Below, piece after piece: positions 1 through 8,230 of a stretch of DNA of 64,000 nucleotides. Each line of letters opens with the position of its first letter. The stretch's first letter is position 1. The stretch is from positions 310,001-374,000 of the forward strand of contig JAPPLJ010000050.1 in assembly GCA_028819475.1 (NCBI GenBank), given 5' to 3'. The stretch is from Rhodospirillaceae bacterium (GTDB taxonomy: Bacteria; Pseudomonadota; Alphaproteobacteria; Bin65). The notes beneath the pieces were generated by a model, which was not told the DNA's origin, did not search any database, and saw only the letters and a list, made by a program, of their open reading frames with translations. Made by a program: the position numbers and the translations under genes.

Positions 1-490
1 GGCTGGCGTCGGGCGCATCGAAGCCCTGCTCGATATAGCCGCGCTTGCGGACGTTCCAGTCCGACGTCACCGAATCGGCCGGCGTGCTTTGCAGGAATTC
101 CTCCAGCTTCTCGGGCCCGAGGCGCATCAGCGTATGGCGATGCGAAGCCATGAAGGTGAGCGGGCCGCAGGCGCGGTGCACCTCCTCGTCAACCGCCTTG
201 GTCCAGCAGCGCATCTTCGCGCGCTGCACCGGATCGGCCGGGATCAGCGGCGGGTCGGGAAAGACCTCGTCGAGATATTCGCAGATCACGGTGGATTCGA
301 CGATGACCGTGCCGTCATGGACCAGAGTCGGCACCACGGCCTTGGGGTTGAGCTTGCGGTATTCCGGCGCGAACTGGTCGCCCTTGAGGATGTCCAGATA
401 ATGACCGGTCCACTCGAGCCCCTTTTCGGTCAGTGCCAGCCGCACCTTTGCGGCGCAGACCGACGATCCGTGGTGATACAGCTCCAGCAT
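1..490 (-). CDS. Glutathione S-transferase family protein (3' end outside window)
   Basis: The reverse strand encodes 163 residues from an ATG at 490 and runs off the left edge, so the C-terminal helical domain is incomplete. The thioredoxin-like N-terminal domain is recognisable: an SSVCAAKVRLAL motif near residue 9 places Ser/Cys at the catalytic position, VVPTLVHDG near residue 50 carries the cis-proline, and VESTVICEYLDE supplies the Glu-Ser pair that binds the glutathione gamma-glutamyl group. GSTs of this type conjugate or isomerise electrophiles in the cytosol; the substrate cannot be told from sequence. The next gene on this strand starts 1988 bp upstream and is not obviously linked. 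The family call is firm, the exact class is not. Confidence 0.85.
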   Translation of the reverse strand, partial: MLELYHHGSSVCAAKVRLALTEKGLEWTGHYLDILKGDQFAPEYRKLNPKAVVPTLVHDGTVIVESTVICEYLDEVFPDPPLIPADPVQRAKMRCWTKAVDEEVHRACGPLTFMASHRHTLMRLGPEKLEEFLQSTPADSVTSDWNVRKRGYIEQGFDAPDAS

Positions 491-636
491 CGTTTCCCTG
501 CCTAGCCTGTCGTTCCCGCTATGCGCCGACCCGCCTTCGGGCCCGGCGCGGCACTTCTGTACCAAAGACTCGCCGGATTGCAGAGGATTTCCGCGCCGCG
601 CCGCGATCCGCCGAATTCCGGACCCGCCGCGGGCCC

Positions 637-2478
637 TCAGTCGCCCAGCGTGAACACGTCGACCTCGCCGGCGCGGCCCTTGACGCGATGGCGGCCGGCC
701 GGCTTCGGCGCGAACTCCGGCCCCAGCCCGGCCGCGGTCTCGCCGCTGATCAGGATCGCGGTCTCGCTGCCTTCGGGACAGAGCGTCTTGCCGAGCTGCT
801 CGAGGCGCTGGCCGACATTCACCGCATCGCCGATGATCGTGTAGTTGATGCGGCCGGGCGAGCCGATGTTGCCGACCGTGGCGCTGCCCGAATGGATGCC
901 GATGCGGATGCCCAGCGGCGCCTCGCTCGCGGCCCGGCGCTGGACATTCTCCGCCCGGATGCCGTCGGCGATCGCCAATGCCGCCCGGCAGGCCCTCTCG
1001 GCGGCGTCGGGCTGCGCGTCCGGCGCGCCCCAGAAGGCCATCACGGAATCGCCGATGAACTTGTCAACCGTGCCGTCCTCGGCCTCGATGCAACCGGCGA
1101 CGATCTCGAAATGGCGGTTGACGAGGGCAGCAACCTCGGGCGCCGAAAGGTCTTCCGACACCGAGGAAAAGCCCGCGATGTCGGTAAACATGACGGTGAT
1201 CTCGCGCGCCGAGGAAATCGTGTCGTCCATCTCGCCGCGCTTCACGAGCCGCTCGACCACCTTCCGGGGAATGTAGAGCTCGAACCAGCGCAGGGCGCGC
1301 AGCATGGCGTTGAAGGATTTGGCCTGCTGGTCGAGTTCGCGGAACACGCTGCCCGGCAGGTCGCCGATCTCGCCGATGTTCAGATCGCGGACCTGCCCGG
1401 CCGCCGCGGAGAAACGCACGATGGGCCGGGCGATGCGCCGGCCGAGGATCACGGCGGCGACGATGGCCAGCAGCAGGGCGGCGACACCGATAGCGATCGA
1501 GACCGTCATCCGCCGCCACACAGTCGAGACATCGTCGATGTGGAAATAGGTGCCCACGATCAGCGGTTTCGGCCCGAAACCGTGCAGGCGGCGGAAGACG
1601 AAGATATATTCCTGATCGCCGATCCGGATCCTGTGGCCGTTCGTATCCTGCGCAAGCGGGGTGACGAGATCGAAGCGGCCTTCCTGCTGCCACATCGCCG
1701 CCAGAACGGGATCGCGGAAGTCCGTCAGACGGGGCAGAGGGTTCGCCACCGAGCCGCCCGGATAGCCGCGCGCCATCAGCGGATGGGCCAGAACGCGGTC
1801 GCGGCCGTACAGGATGAACCGGGTGCCCGGATCGGCCTTGCCGATCCTGCGGACGAAGGCCGACAGTTCCCGGATCGAGACGATCGCGACCACGGCCCCG
1901 ATCGGCCTGCCGTCGCGGCGGACGGGATGGACGAGGTTGAAGAAGGTTTTCTTGTGCTCATCGCGCCAGAGTGGCGCGACCCATTGCGGGTCCCCGGCCA
2001 ACATCGGGCGGTGTCGGCGGATCTGCGGGTCGCGCGACAGGTCGGCCTCGTGAACTTCGATATTTTCGCCTTCGCGCCGCGCGGCGGTCAACGCGACCAG
2101 CCGCTCGTCAAAAAAGGACACGGCCTCGATCTGCCGGACGCCGGCGAGGGCGCCGGTGAGCAGGCGGCCGAACGCCGCGCCGTCCTTCGGGTCGATCTCG
2201 CCCTTTTCGATTCGCCGCGCGATGAACCGCGCCTGGTCCTCGGCCGGGCGCAGGTGCTGTTCGAGGCGGGCCACCGCGTTGGCGATGCCCTGGTTGGCGT
2301 TCTGGCCCATCAGGGCGAACGTGTTCTTCCCCGCCAGCCAGACGCCGACGCCGAGCACGCTGCCGACCGAGACCAGGACGAGCAGGGAGATCGCCGTCGC
2401 GAGCGTGATCGTGATGGAGAAGCGCCCGTTCCAGCGCGCCGACGGGGGCGGTTCCGGGCTGTCGGATTTGAGCGGCAT
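637..2478 (-). CDS. Membrane class III adenylate/guanylate cyclase with extracytoplasmic sensor domain
   Basis: 613 aa. A first membrane segment (about residues 22-50) is followed by a roughly 270-residue periplasmic region that looks like a Cache sensor, a second membrane segment (about 326-346), a HAMP-like linker and a class III cyclase domain (about 425-613). Metal-binding aspartates are D433 (FTDIAGFSS) and D477 (VDKFIGDSVMAFWG). K473 and T547 sit at the base-selecting positions and favour ATP; N554 and R558 (DAVNVGQRLE) are the transition-state residues. The active site is therefore complete and the likely product is cAMP made in response to an external ligand. The gene stands alone. 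No cognate regulator is nearby, so the signal and target are unknown. Confidence 0.88.
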   Translation of the reverse strand: MPLKSDSPEPPPSARWNGRFSITITLATAISLLVLVSVGSVLGVGVWLAGKNTFALMGQNANQGIANAVARLEQHLRPAEDQARFIARRIEKGEIDPKDGAAFGRLLTGALAGVRQIEAVSFFDERLVALTAARREGENIEVHEADLSRDPQIRRHRPMLAGDPQWVAPLWRDEHKKTFFNLVHPVRRDGRPIGAVVAIVSIRELSAFVRRIGKADPGTRFILYGRDRVLAHPLMARGYPGGSVANPLPRLTDFRDPVLAAMWQQEGRFDLVTPLAQDTNGHRIRIGDQEYIFVFRRLHGFGPKPLIVGTYFHIDDVSTVWRRMTVSIAIGVAALLLAIVAAVILGRRIARPIVRFSAAAGQVRDLNIGEIGDLPGSVFRELDQQAKSFNAMLRALRWFELYIPRKVVERLVKRGEMDDTISSAREITVMFTDIAGFSSVSEDLSAPEVAALVNRHFEIVAGCIEAEDGTVDKFIGDSVMAFWGAPDAQPDAAERACRAALAIADGIRAENVQRRAASEAPLGIRIGIHSGSATVGNIGSPGRINYTIIGDAVNVGQRLEQLGKTLCPEGSETAILISGETAAGLGPEFAPKPAGRHRVKGRAGEVDVFTLGD

Positions 2479-2655
2479 GGCGGGTGTCAGCGTTCCGTCC
2501 GAAGCGAGAGGCCGGGCGCTGCCCGGGCGCCCCCGGTCATTCTAGCCCCGGTCATTCTACCGTTGAACGCCGGACGCGCGCGAGACCGGCGATGCTTCGG
2601 AAAATCCCCAGGGCAAAACGAACGGGCGCCACCGAACCTGACCGGAATTGCGCGA

Positions 2656-2732
2656 TGGTGACCCCAACGGGATTCGAACCCGTGTTTTCACCTTGAAAGG
2701 GTGACGTCCTGACCTGACTAGACGATGGGGTC
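2656..2732 (-). tRNA. tRNA-Glu (anticodon TTC)
   Basis: On the reverse strand the 7-bp acceptor arms GACCCCA (2732-2726) and TGGGGTC (2666-2660) pair. The anticodon stem TCACC/GGTGA closes a 7-nt loop CTTTCAA, giving anticodon TTC. The T arm contains GGTTCGAATCC, and the 3' CCA is encoded (2658-2656). It follows the cyclase gene on the opposite side of a 177-bp spacer. Confidence 0.96.
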
Positions 2733-2894
2733 GCGGTTTCGCGCGCCTCACCTATGGGCGAAGGCCGCGAAAATCAAGCGGGGCCGCGGGGCGGCGCCCG
2801 CCTCGCGACATTTTGTTGAAATCGGCGGCTGCCGTTTCCGGGCTAAACCGGGCCGCGACCGAACAGCCGCCGCCGCCGAAGGACCGCCCGCGCC

Positions 2895-3872
2895 ATGAAG
2901 ACCCGCATCACCGAAATGCTCGGCATCGAGCACCCGATCATCCAGGGCGGCATGCACTATGTCGGCTTCGCCGAACTGGCGGCGGCGGTCTCCAACGCCG
3001 GCGGCTTCGGCATCATCACCGGCCTCACCCAGGAAACGCCGGAAGACCTGGCGAAGGAAATCGTCCGCTGCCGCGGCATGACCGACAAGCCCTTCGGCGT
3101 CAATCTGACGATCCTGCCCTCGTTTCGCGACACGCCCTACGACGAATATATGGCGGCGATTATCGAAGGCGGCATCAAGGTGGTCGAGACCGCCGGGCGC
3201 AACCCGCAGCCGTTCCTGCCGCAGCTCAAGGAAAACGGCATCAAGGTCATCCACAAATGCACCTCGGTGCGCCATTCGCTCAAGGCGGAGGCGATCGGCT
3301 GCGACGCGGTTTCGGTCGACGGCTTCGAGTGCGGCGGCCATCCGGGCGAGGACGATATCCCGAACATGATCCTGCTGCCGCGGGCGGCCGACGAGCTGAC
3401 CATCCCGTTCGTCGCGTCCGGCGGCATGGCGGATGCGCGCAGCCTCGTCGCCTCGCTGGCGATGGGCGCGGACGGCATGAACATGGGCACCCGCTTCATC
3501 GCGACCAAAGAGGCGCCGGTCCACGATAGGGTGAAGCAGGCGATCGTCGCCGCGACGGAGCTGGACACAAGGCTGGTGATGCGGCCGCTGCGCAACACCG
3601 AGCGGGTGCTGACCAACGCGGCGGTGGAACGACTTCTGGAAAAGGAGCGGACCCTCGGCGACAGCATCCGGATCGACGACATCATGGACGAGGTGATGGG
3701 CGTCTATCCCAGGGTGATGCTCAAGGGCGACATGGATGCCGGCGCCTGGAGCTGCGGCCTGGTCGCCGGATTGATCCACGACATCCCGACCTGCAAGGAA
3801 CTGATCGACGGCATCATGGCCGAGGCCGAATTCCTGGTCCGCCGGCGGCTGGAAGGCATGCTGGCCGCCTGA
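2895..3872 (+). CDS. Nitronate monooxygenase / NPD family flavoprotein
   Basis: 325 aa TIM-barrel FMN enzyme. The N-terminus MLGIEHPIIQGGM and the phosphate-binding region VASGGMADARSLVASLAMGADG (about residues 174-195) are hallmarks of the NPD/nitronate monooxygenase family, which oxidises alkyl nitronates such as propionate 3-nitronate to carbonyl plus nitrite. GCDAVSVDGFECGGHPGED (about 135-153) carries the His found at the flavin site in many members. Some homologues are instead enoyl-reductase-like, so the substrate is uncertain. The gene is monocistronic, 162 bp downstream of and divergent from tRNA-Glu, and ends before the FNR-type site of the hemerythrin gene. Confidence 0.85.
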   Translation: MKTRITEMLGIEHPIIQGGMHYVGFAELAAAVSNAGGFGIITGLTQETPEDLAKEIVRCRGMTDKPFGVNLTILPSFRDTPYDEYMAAIIEGGIKVVETAGRNPQPFLPQLKENGIKVIHKCTSVRHSLKAEAIGCDAVSVDGFECGGHPGEDDIPNMILLPRAADELTIPFVASGGMADARSLVASLAMGADGMNMGTRFIATKEAPVHDRVKQAIVAATELDTRLVMRPLRNTERVLTNAAVERLLEKERTLGDSIRIDDIMDEVMGVYPRVMLKGDMDAGAWSCGLVAGLIHDIPTCKELIDGIMAEAEFLVRRRLEGMLAA

Positions 3873-3908
3873 ACCAAGGCGTGCGGCGGCAACCTGACCC
3901 ACCCCGTC

Positions 3909-3922
3909 TTGATTCACATCAA
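3909..3922 (+). promoter_or_regulatory. FNR/FixK-type operator
   Basis: TTGATTCACATCAA is a perfect TTGAT-N4-ATCAA palindrome, the consensus for Crp/Fnr-family regulators of the FNR/FixK/Anr group. It lies in the intergenic gap upstream of the hemerythrin-like gene, centred about 124 bp before its ATG. That leaves room for a class II promoter with a start near 3957 and a long leader. Binding is inferred from the motif only. Confidence 0.7.
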
Positions 3923-4039
3923 TGCGGCGCGCGCCCGCTTCAGCAACGATTCCCGCCTGAATGCCGAAACCGGGGCGTGCGTCCGGACCGCCCGGCGGAC
4001 GGGCGCACGCCCAACCGGAGTATTGCCCGGAGCATTGCC

Positions 4040-4729
4040 ATGTCGCAGGCCGCCCTCGATATCCTGAAACGGGAACACCGCGCGATCAGTGCGGTGCTGT
4101 TCTGCCTGAAGCACACGGTCGGCGAGGCGCGCAGGGGCGCGATCGTGCCGCCCTTCGCCATGATCCACGCCGTCCTGGATTACCTGACTTCCTTCCCGAA
4201 CCGGTTCCATCATCCCAAGGAGGATACCTACCTGTTTCCTGCGGTCCTGGCGCGCGCGCCGGATCTCGATCCGGTGATTTCCGAATTGCTGGCCCAGCAC
4301 GAGGAAGGCGAGGAACGGGTCAGCGACCTGAAGGACCGGGCCGCCGAACTGCAGACCCTGTGGAACGGACGCTGGCAGGGCGACGGCGCGGCCAAATTCG
4401 AGGCGTTCGCCGACGCCGTGGACAGTTACGTCGATTTCGAACGGGCGCACGGCCGCAAGGAAGGCGTCGAGGTCATGCCGCGGGCGCAGGAGGTGCTGAC
4501 CGAAGAAGACTGGGCCCCGATCGAGGCCGCTTTCAGCGCCAACGACGACCCGATCTTCGGCGAGGAGCCGCGCAGCCGCTTCGACAACCTCTATAGCCAG
4601 ATCGTCGCCCTCGCCCCCGCCCCGATGGGCTATGCCGAACGTGAGAAGCCGGAGAAGGCGCTGCCGAAGCCGGACTCGCCGCTCGAACAGGGCGCCCGCC
4701 AGAAGCTCCTGACCCTGAACTGGATTTGA
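4040..4729 (+). CDS. Hemerythrin HHE cation-binding domain protein
   Basis: 229 aa. The start chosen is the ATG at 4040, where the domain begins (MSQAALDILKREHRAI); an upstream in-frame ATG at 3881 would add 53 unconserved residues and bury the FNR-type site inside the gene. Candidate di-iron ligands are H13, H57/H58, E61 (HHPKEDTYLFP), H87 (AQHEEGEE), H137 and E141 (ERAHGRKEGVE), spaced as in HHE proteins. The family binds O2 or NO at a non-heme di-iron centre or serves in stress and iron handling. A perfect FNR-type box upstream suggests control by oxygen or NO. The C-terminal 60 residues are charged, proline-containing and of unknown role. Confidence 0.85.
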   Translation: MSQAALDILKREHRAISAVLFCLKHTVGEARRGAIVPPFAMIHAVLDYLTSFPNRFHHPKEDTYLFPAVLARAPDLDPVISELLAQHEEGEERVSDLKDRAAELQTLWNGRWQGDGAAKFEAFADAVDSYVDFERAHGRKEGVEVMPRAQEVLTEEDWAPIEAAFSANDDPIFGEEPRSRFDNLYSQIVALAPAPMGYAEREKPEKALPKPDSPLEQGARQKLLTLNWI

Positions 4730-4839
4730 TGGGCGAAACTCGCCTCTCGTTGACGATTATGGGGCGAATTTCGGGTTCGGCGACTGACGCGCAGTCCAAT
4801 ATGGATTATAACCAAGGACGACCGTCAGGAGCGCACGTC

Positions 4840-5127
4840 ATGGCCATGAAGAACCCGGTGCATCCCGGCGCCATCGTGCGCGAAGATTGCCTGAAGCCCC
4901 TCGGCCTGTCGGTCACGGAAGGGGCGAAGCGGCTCGGCGTCGGGCGCCAGACGCTCTCCAATCTGGTCAACGAAAAGGCAGCCGTATCGATCGAGATGGC
5001 CTACCGGCTGTCGAAGGCCTTCGGCTCGACGCCCGAGACCTGGCTCGGCATGCAACTGGCGTTCGATCTGTCCCGCTCCCGCGATCTGGAACGCAAGATC
5101 AAGATCGAACGAATTGCAGCAGCGTAG
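4840..5127 (+). CDS. higA: HigA family antitoxin / XRE-type regulator (orphan)
   Basis: 95 aa from ATG 4840, preceded by an AGGAG-like site in GTCAGGAGCGCACGTC. The start HPGAIVREDCLKPLGLSV and the helix-turn-helix GAKRLGVGRQTLSNLVN, followed by AVSIEMAYRLSKAFGSTPETWLGMQ, match HigA antitoxins closely. HigA normally neutralises the HigB mRNA endonuclease and represses its own operon. HigB usually lies just upstream, but only 110 bp separate this gene from the hemerythrin gene and no toxin-like reading frame is there or downstream, where tRNA-Leu follows 38 bp on. It may be a solitary antitoxin left from a lost pair, or an independent regulator. Confidence 0.85.
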   Translation: MAMKNPVHPGAIVREDCLKPLGLSVTEGAKRLGVGRQTLSNLVNEKAAVSIEMAYRLSKAFGSTPETWLGMQLAFDLSRSRDLERKIKIERIAAA

Positions 5128-5165
5128 AACGCCGACGGATTGCGGCGAGCGGCGCATCGGAAAGC

Positions 5166-5252
5166 TGGTGCCCGCTGCGAGACTTGAACTCGCACTCGCT
5201 TTCGCGAAAGGGATTTTAAGTCCCTCGTGTCTACCGATTCCACCAAGCGGGC
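5166..5252 (-). tRNA. tRNA-Leu (anticodon TAA)
   Basis: 87 nt on the reverse strand. Acceptor arms GCCCGCT (5252-5246) and AGCGGGC (5176-5170) pair. The anticodon stem AGGGA/TCCCT closes the loop CTTAAAA, giving TAA. A long class II variable arm (TTCGCGAAAGCGA) and the T loop GTTCAAGTC are present, and CCA is encoded (5168-5166). No integrase or att-like duplication was seen beside it. Confidence 0.96.
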
Positions 5253-5378
5253 CCGTGCCGCAGCCGGTTGCGGCGAAGGATAGGTAAGTCCTTTGTCCGG
5301 CGTTGCGCAACCGGCGCCGGGCCGGTAAGCCTCGGACGCACCCTGCCCGCCGCCCGCGAACGAACCGACCTGGCTCGA

Positions 5379-5618
5379 ATGGCCGATCCGCAAGACCCCT
5401 CCCCCGACGCGCTCCCCTGGTGGCGGCGGAAGGAGCCGGTCCAGCGCATCGGCTATGTCCTGTCGGCGGTCTGGATGGCCGGGATCGTGATCGCGACGAA
5501 CGGCGATACCGGGCATGTCCTGTTCGATTTCATCTTCACCGTGCCGCTCGCCGGCTGGATCATCGGCCTCGTCGTCGCCGCGCTGCTGCGGCGCGCGGAG
5601 AGAAACCGCAAACGGTAG
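5379..5618 (+). CDS. Small two-helix membrane protein, function unknown
   Basis: 79 aa from ATG 5379 (MADPQDPSPDALPWWRRKEP). Two hydrophobic stretches (about residues 24-40 and 48-68) are followed by a basic tail RRAERNRKR, which suggests two transmembrane helices with a cytoplasmic C-terminus. I do not recognise a family. The gene lies alone between tRNA-Leu and the convergent CinA-like gene, and codon use matches the GC-rich neighbours. Upstream in-frame starts exist from 5268, but they would overlap the tRNA flank and encode arginine-rich sequence without a visible domain. Confidence 0.55.
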   Translation: MADPQDPSPDALPWWRRKEPVQRIGYVLSAVWMAGIVIATNGDTGHVLFDFIFTVPLAGWIIGLVVAALLRRAERNRKR

Positions 5619-5652
5619 ACCGCGCGCCTTCGCCCGCCGGTCCGCTTAAGGT

Positions 5653-6414
5653 TCAATCGTCTTCCGGCACCGGTTTGCCGCCCAGCCCGGTCACCATGTC
5701 CGCCACCGCGGCATAGGCGGCGTCGAGCGCCGCCGGCTCGGTGCCGCGCAGCACCAGGCTCGTGCCGAATTTCCCTTCCCGGTAAAAGGGATAGCTGCCG
5801 ATGTCGATGCCGGGCCAGCGCTCCTGTATCTCCGCCAGGCCCCCGGCGACCGCGCCTTCCGGCAGATGGCAGCCCATCGCGCGCGACCGGACCGGCGCGC
5901 CGCCGATCAGCCGGTTCTGCAACGTGTCGGCCATCGCCCGCATGATCGAGGGCACGCCGGCCAGCACGAACACATTCTCCATCTGGAACCCCGGCGCGAC
6001 GGAGACGGAATTCTCGATTGGCACGGCGCCATCCGGGATGAAGCACATTTTCCGGCGCGACTCGTTGAATTCCTCCGGTGTCTCGTAGCGCGCCGCCATC
6101 AGCGCGAAGCTCTTGGGGTCCTTGACCAGCCCGACGCCGAAGGCCTTCGCGACGCTGGCCGCCGTGATGTCGTCGTGGGTCGGCCCGATGCCGCCGGTGG
6201 TGAAGACGTAGTCGAAGGCGCGGCGGCAATGGTTCACCGTCTCGACGATGGTCCGCTCGATATCGGGAATGACCCGCGCCTCGCGCAGCTGAATCCCCCA
6301 GCGGTTCAGCCTGCCGGCGAGATACTGGAGATTGGCGTCGCGCGTCCGCCCCGACAGGATCTCGTTGCCGATGACGATCAGGCAGGCGGTGTATTCGGTC
6401 TTGGTGCTGGACAT
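5653..6414 (-). CDS. CinA-like molybdopterin-binding domain protein
   Basis: 253 aa. The MoaB/Mog-like fold of the CinA N-terminal domain is clear: ACLIVIGNEILSGRTRDANLQ at the start, FTTGGIGPTHDDIT about residues 69-82, and VFVLAGVPSIMRAM about 147-160. The nicotinamide-nucleotide amidohydrolase (PncC) half of full-length CinA (about 420 aa) is absent, as in many short alphaproteobacterial homologues. Related proteins hydrolyse ADP-ribose or NADP-derived pyrophosphates or bind molybdopterin; which applies here is unknown. It is divergent from sfsA with a 156-bp shared upstream region. Confidence 0.85.
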   Translation of the reverse strand: MSSTKTEYTACLIVIGNEILSGRTRDANLQYLAGRLNRWGIQLREARVIPDIERTIVETVNHCRRAFDYVFTTGGIGPTHDDITAASVAKAFGVGLVKDPKSFALMAARYETPEEFNESRRKMCFIPDGAVPIENSVSVAPGFQMENVFVLAGVPSIMRAMADTLQNRLIGGAPVRSRAMGCHLPEGAVAGGLAEIQERWPGIDIGSYPFYREGKFGTSLVLRGTEPAALDAAYAAVADMVTGLGGKPVPEDD

Positions 6415-6570
6415 CTAATCCCGGTCGATGCGCCTTCGGTTGCGCGGCGGAGAATAGCGCCTCGGACGCGGCCTGCAACGGACAAGCCGCCAGCGGACTG
6501 AACCCGTCCCGCCCGGCGTCGGCCGCCGGGCCGCTTGCCGGCCCGAAGCGATCGCCATAAACCGGACGCC

Positions 6571-7287
6571 ATGCAATTCCCCGCTCCCCTGATCCGCGGC
6601 GCGCTGGTCCGGCGCTACAAGCGGTTCCTGGCCGATGTCGACCTGGAATCGGGCGGGCGGGTCGTCGCCCACTGTCCCAATCCCGGCTCGATGGCAGGAC
6701 TGGCGGAGCCGGGCGCCGAAGTCTGGCTGTCGCCGGCCGCCGGCCCGAAGCGCAAGCTGCGATGGACCTGGGAACTGGTGCGCGACGCCGATACCGGCAG
6801 CCTGGTCGGCATCAACACCGGCCGGGCGAACGCCGTTGTCGAAGAGGCGCTGCGCGCCGGACTGGTCGATCCCGCCCTCGCCGGGCCGTCGATCCGTCGG
6901 GAGGTCCGCTACGGCAGCGGTTCGCGGGTCGATTTCCTGCTCACCGGCGACGACGGCCGGCGCTGCTTCCTCGAAGTCAAGAGCGTGACCCTGCGCCGGT
7001 CGGCGGCGGCGCCCCATATCGGCGAATTTCCCGACGCGGTGACGGTGCGCGGCGCCCGGCACCTGCGCGAACTGGCGGCGGTCCGCGCCGGTGGCGACCG
7101 GGCCATGCTGCTCTATCTGGTGCAGCGCGGGGACTGCGAAGCGGTGCGCCTGGCCGCGGATATCGACCCGGCCTATGCGGAAGCGGCCCGGGATGCGCAG
7201 GCTGCCGGAGTCGACTTCCGCGCCGTCGATTGCCGGGTGACGCCGGAGGAGATCGCCGTGCGCCGGCCCTTGCCGGTCGGGATATGA
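6571..7287 (+). CDS. sfsA: DNA/RNA nuclease SfsA
   Basis: 238 aa from ATG 6571 (MQFPAPLIRGALVRRYKRFL). SfsA landmarks are present: HCPNPGSMAGL about residues 31-41, GINTGRANAVVEEAL about 81-95, SRVDFLL then CFLEVKSVTL about 132-143, and FPDAVTVRGARHLREL about 151-166. The C-terminal half carries a restriction-endonuclease-like core (D and ExK in VDFLL...LEVKS). The family was named for sugar fermentation stimulation in E. coli and later associated with nuclease activity; its physiological role is unsettled. It is followed 40 bp on by map in the common sfsA-map-radC order. Confidence 0.93.
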   Translation: MQFPAPLIRGALVRRYKRFLADVDLESGGRVVAHCPNPGSMAGLAEPGAEVWLSPAAGPKRKLRWTWELVRDADTGSLVGINTGRANAVVEEALRAGLVDPALAGPSIRREVRYGSGSRVDFLLTGDDGRRCFLEVKSVTLRRSAAAPHIGEFPDAVTVRGARHLRELAAVRAGGDRAMLLYLVQRGDCEAVRLAADIDPAYAEAARDAQAAGVDFRAVDCRVTPEEIAVRRPLPVGI

Positions 7288-7327
7288 GGTTTTAATTTTT
7301 CGCAGCGCAACATACTCTCCCGGCGCC

Positions 7328-8170
7328 ATGAGAACCGACGTCCTTTTCGACAAGACCGGCGGCTCCCGCACCTTGGTCAAGCTGCACGACGCCGCCGATT
7401 TCGACGGCATGCGCCGGGCCGGCCGCCTCGCAGCGGAAACCCTGGATTTCGTGACGCCCTATGTCGAGCCCGGCGTCACGACCGGCGAACTCGACCGGCT
7501 GTGCCACGACTTCATCCGCGACCACGGCGCGACCCCCGCGCCGCTCGGCTACCGCGGGTTCCCGAAATCGATCTGCACTTCGGTCAACCATGTCGTCTGC
7601 CACGGCATCCCGGACGAACGGAAAGTCCTGCGGAACGGCGATTCGCTGAATATCGACGTCACGGTGATCCTCGACGGCTGGCACGGCGACACCAGCCGCA
7701 TGTTCCCGGTCGGCCGGGTCGGCGTGCGGGTCGAGCGGCTGATCGAGGTCACCTGGGCGGCAATGATGAAAGGGATCGCGGCGGTGCGGCCGGGCGCCAC
7801 CCTCGGCGATATCGGCGCCGCAATCCAGACCTATACAGAGAGCCAGGGTTTCTCGGTCGTGCGCGACTTCTGCGGCCACGGCCTCGGCACGGTGTTCCAC
7901 GACGCGCCAAGCGTCCTGCACTATGGCGAGCCGGGCGCCGGACTCGTGCTCCAGGAAGGCATGTTCTTCACCATCGAGCCGATGATCAACGCCGGCGGCC
8001 CGGCGACGAAGATCCTGCAGGACGGCTGGACCGCCGTGACCCGCGACCGCAAGCTGTCCGCCCAGTTCGAACATTCCCTGGGCGTCACGGCGGACGGCCC
8101 GGAAATCTTCACCGGCTCGCCGCGCGGCTGGCAGAAGCCGCCCTACGAGCCGGCCGAACGCGCGGCCTGA
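7328..8170 (+). CDS. map: Type I methionine aminopeptidase
   Basis: 280 aa cytosolic dinuclear metalloenzyme that removes the initiator methionine from nascent proteins. Metal ligands are visible: Asp in LNIDVTVILDGWHGDTSRMF (about residues 107-125), His in CGHGLGTVFHDAPSV (about 181-195), Glu in MFFTIEPM (about 216-223), and Glu in SAQFEHSLGVT near 244. CTSVNHVVCHGIP contains the conserved substrate-pocket His. Length is slightly above the usual 255-275 because of a short N-terminal extension. It lies between sfsA and radC on the same strand and is likely co-transcribed with them. Confidence 0.97.
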   Translation: MRTDVLFDKTGGSRTLVKLHDAADFDGMRRAGRLAAETLDFVTPYVEPGVTTGELDRLCHDFIRDHGATPAPLGYRGFPKSICTSVNHVVCHGIPDERKVLRNGDSLNIDVTVILDGWHGDTSRMFPVGRVGVRVERLIEVTWAAMMKGIAAVRPGATLGDIGAAIQTYTESQGFSVVRDFCGHGLGTVFHDAPSVLHYGEPGAGLVLQEGMFFTIEPMINAGGPATKILQDGWTAVTRDRKLSAQFEHSLGVTADGPEIFTGSPRGWQKPPYEPAERAA

Positions 8171-8230
8171 ATTCCCCCCGAAGTGCATAAAATCGGTTGA
8201 AGTTTCCGGAACGTTCCGGGTATATATCCG

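Noticed and set aside
433-2661. 742-aa forward reading frame opposite the cyclase gene
   Set aside because: It is antisense to a complete adenylate cyclase with intact catalytic motifs. The translation is Arg/Asp/Ala-rich without any domain, typical of a shadow frame in high-GC DNA.
4726-4839. Hidden higB upstream of higA
   Set aside because: Only 110 bp is available and no HigB-like start or fold is encoded in any frame.
2656-5252. tRNA-Glu and tRNA-Leu as integration sites
   Set aside because: No integrase gene and no duplicated tRNA 3' end was seen nearby.
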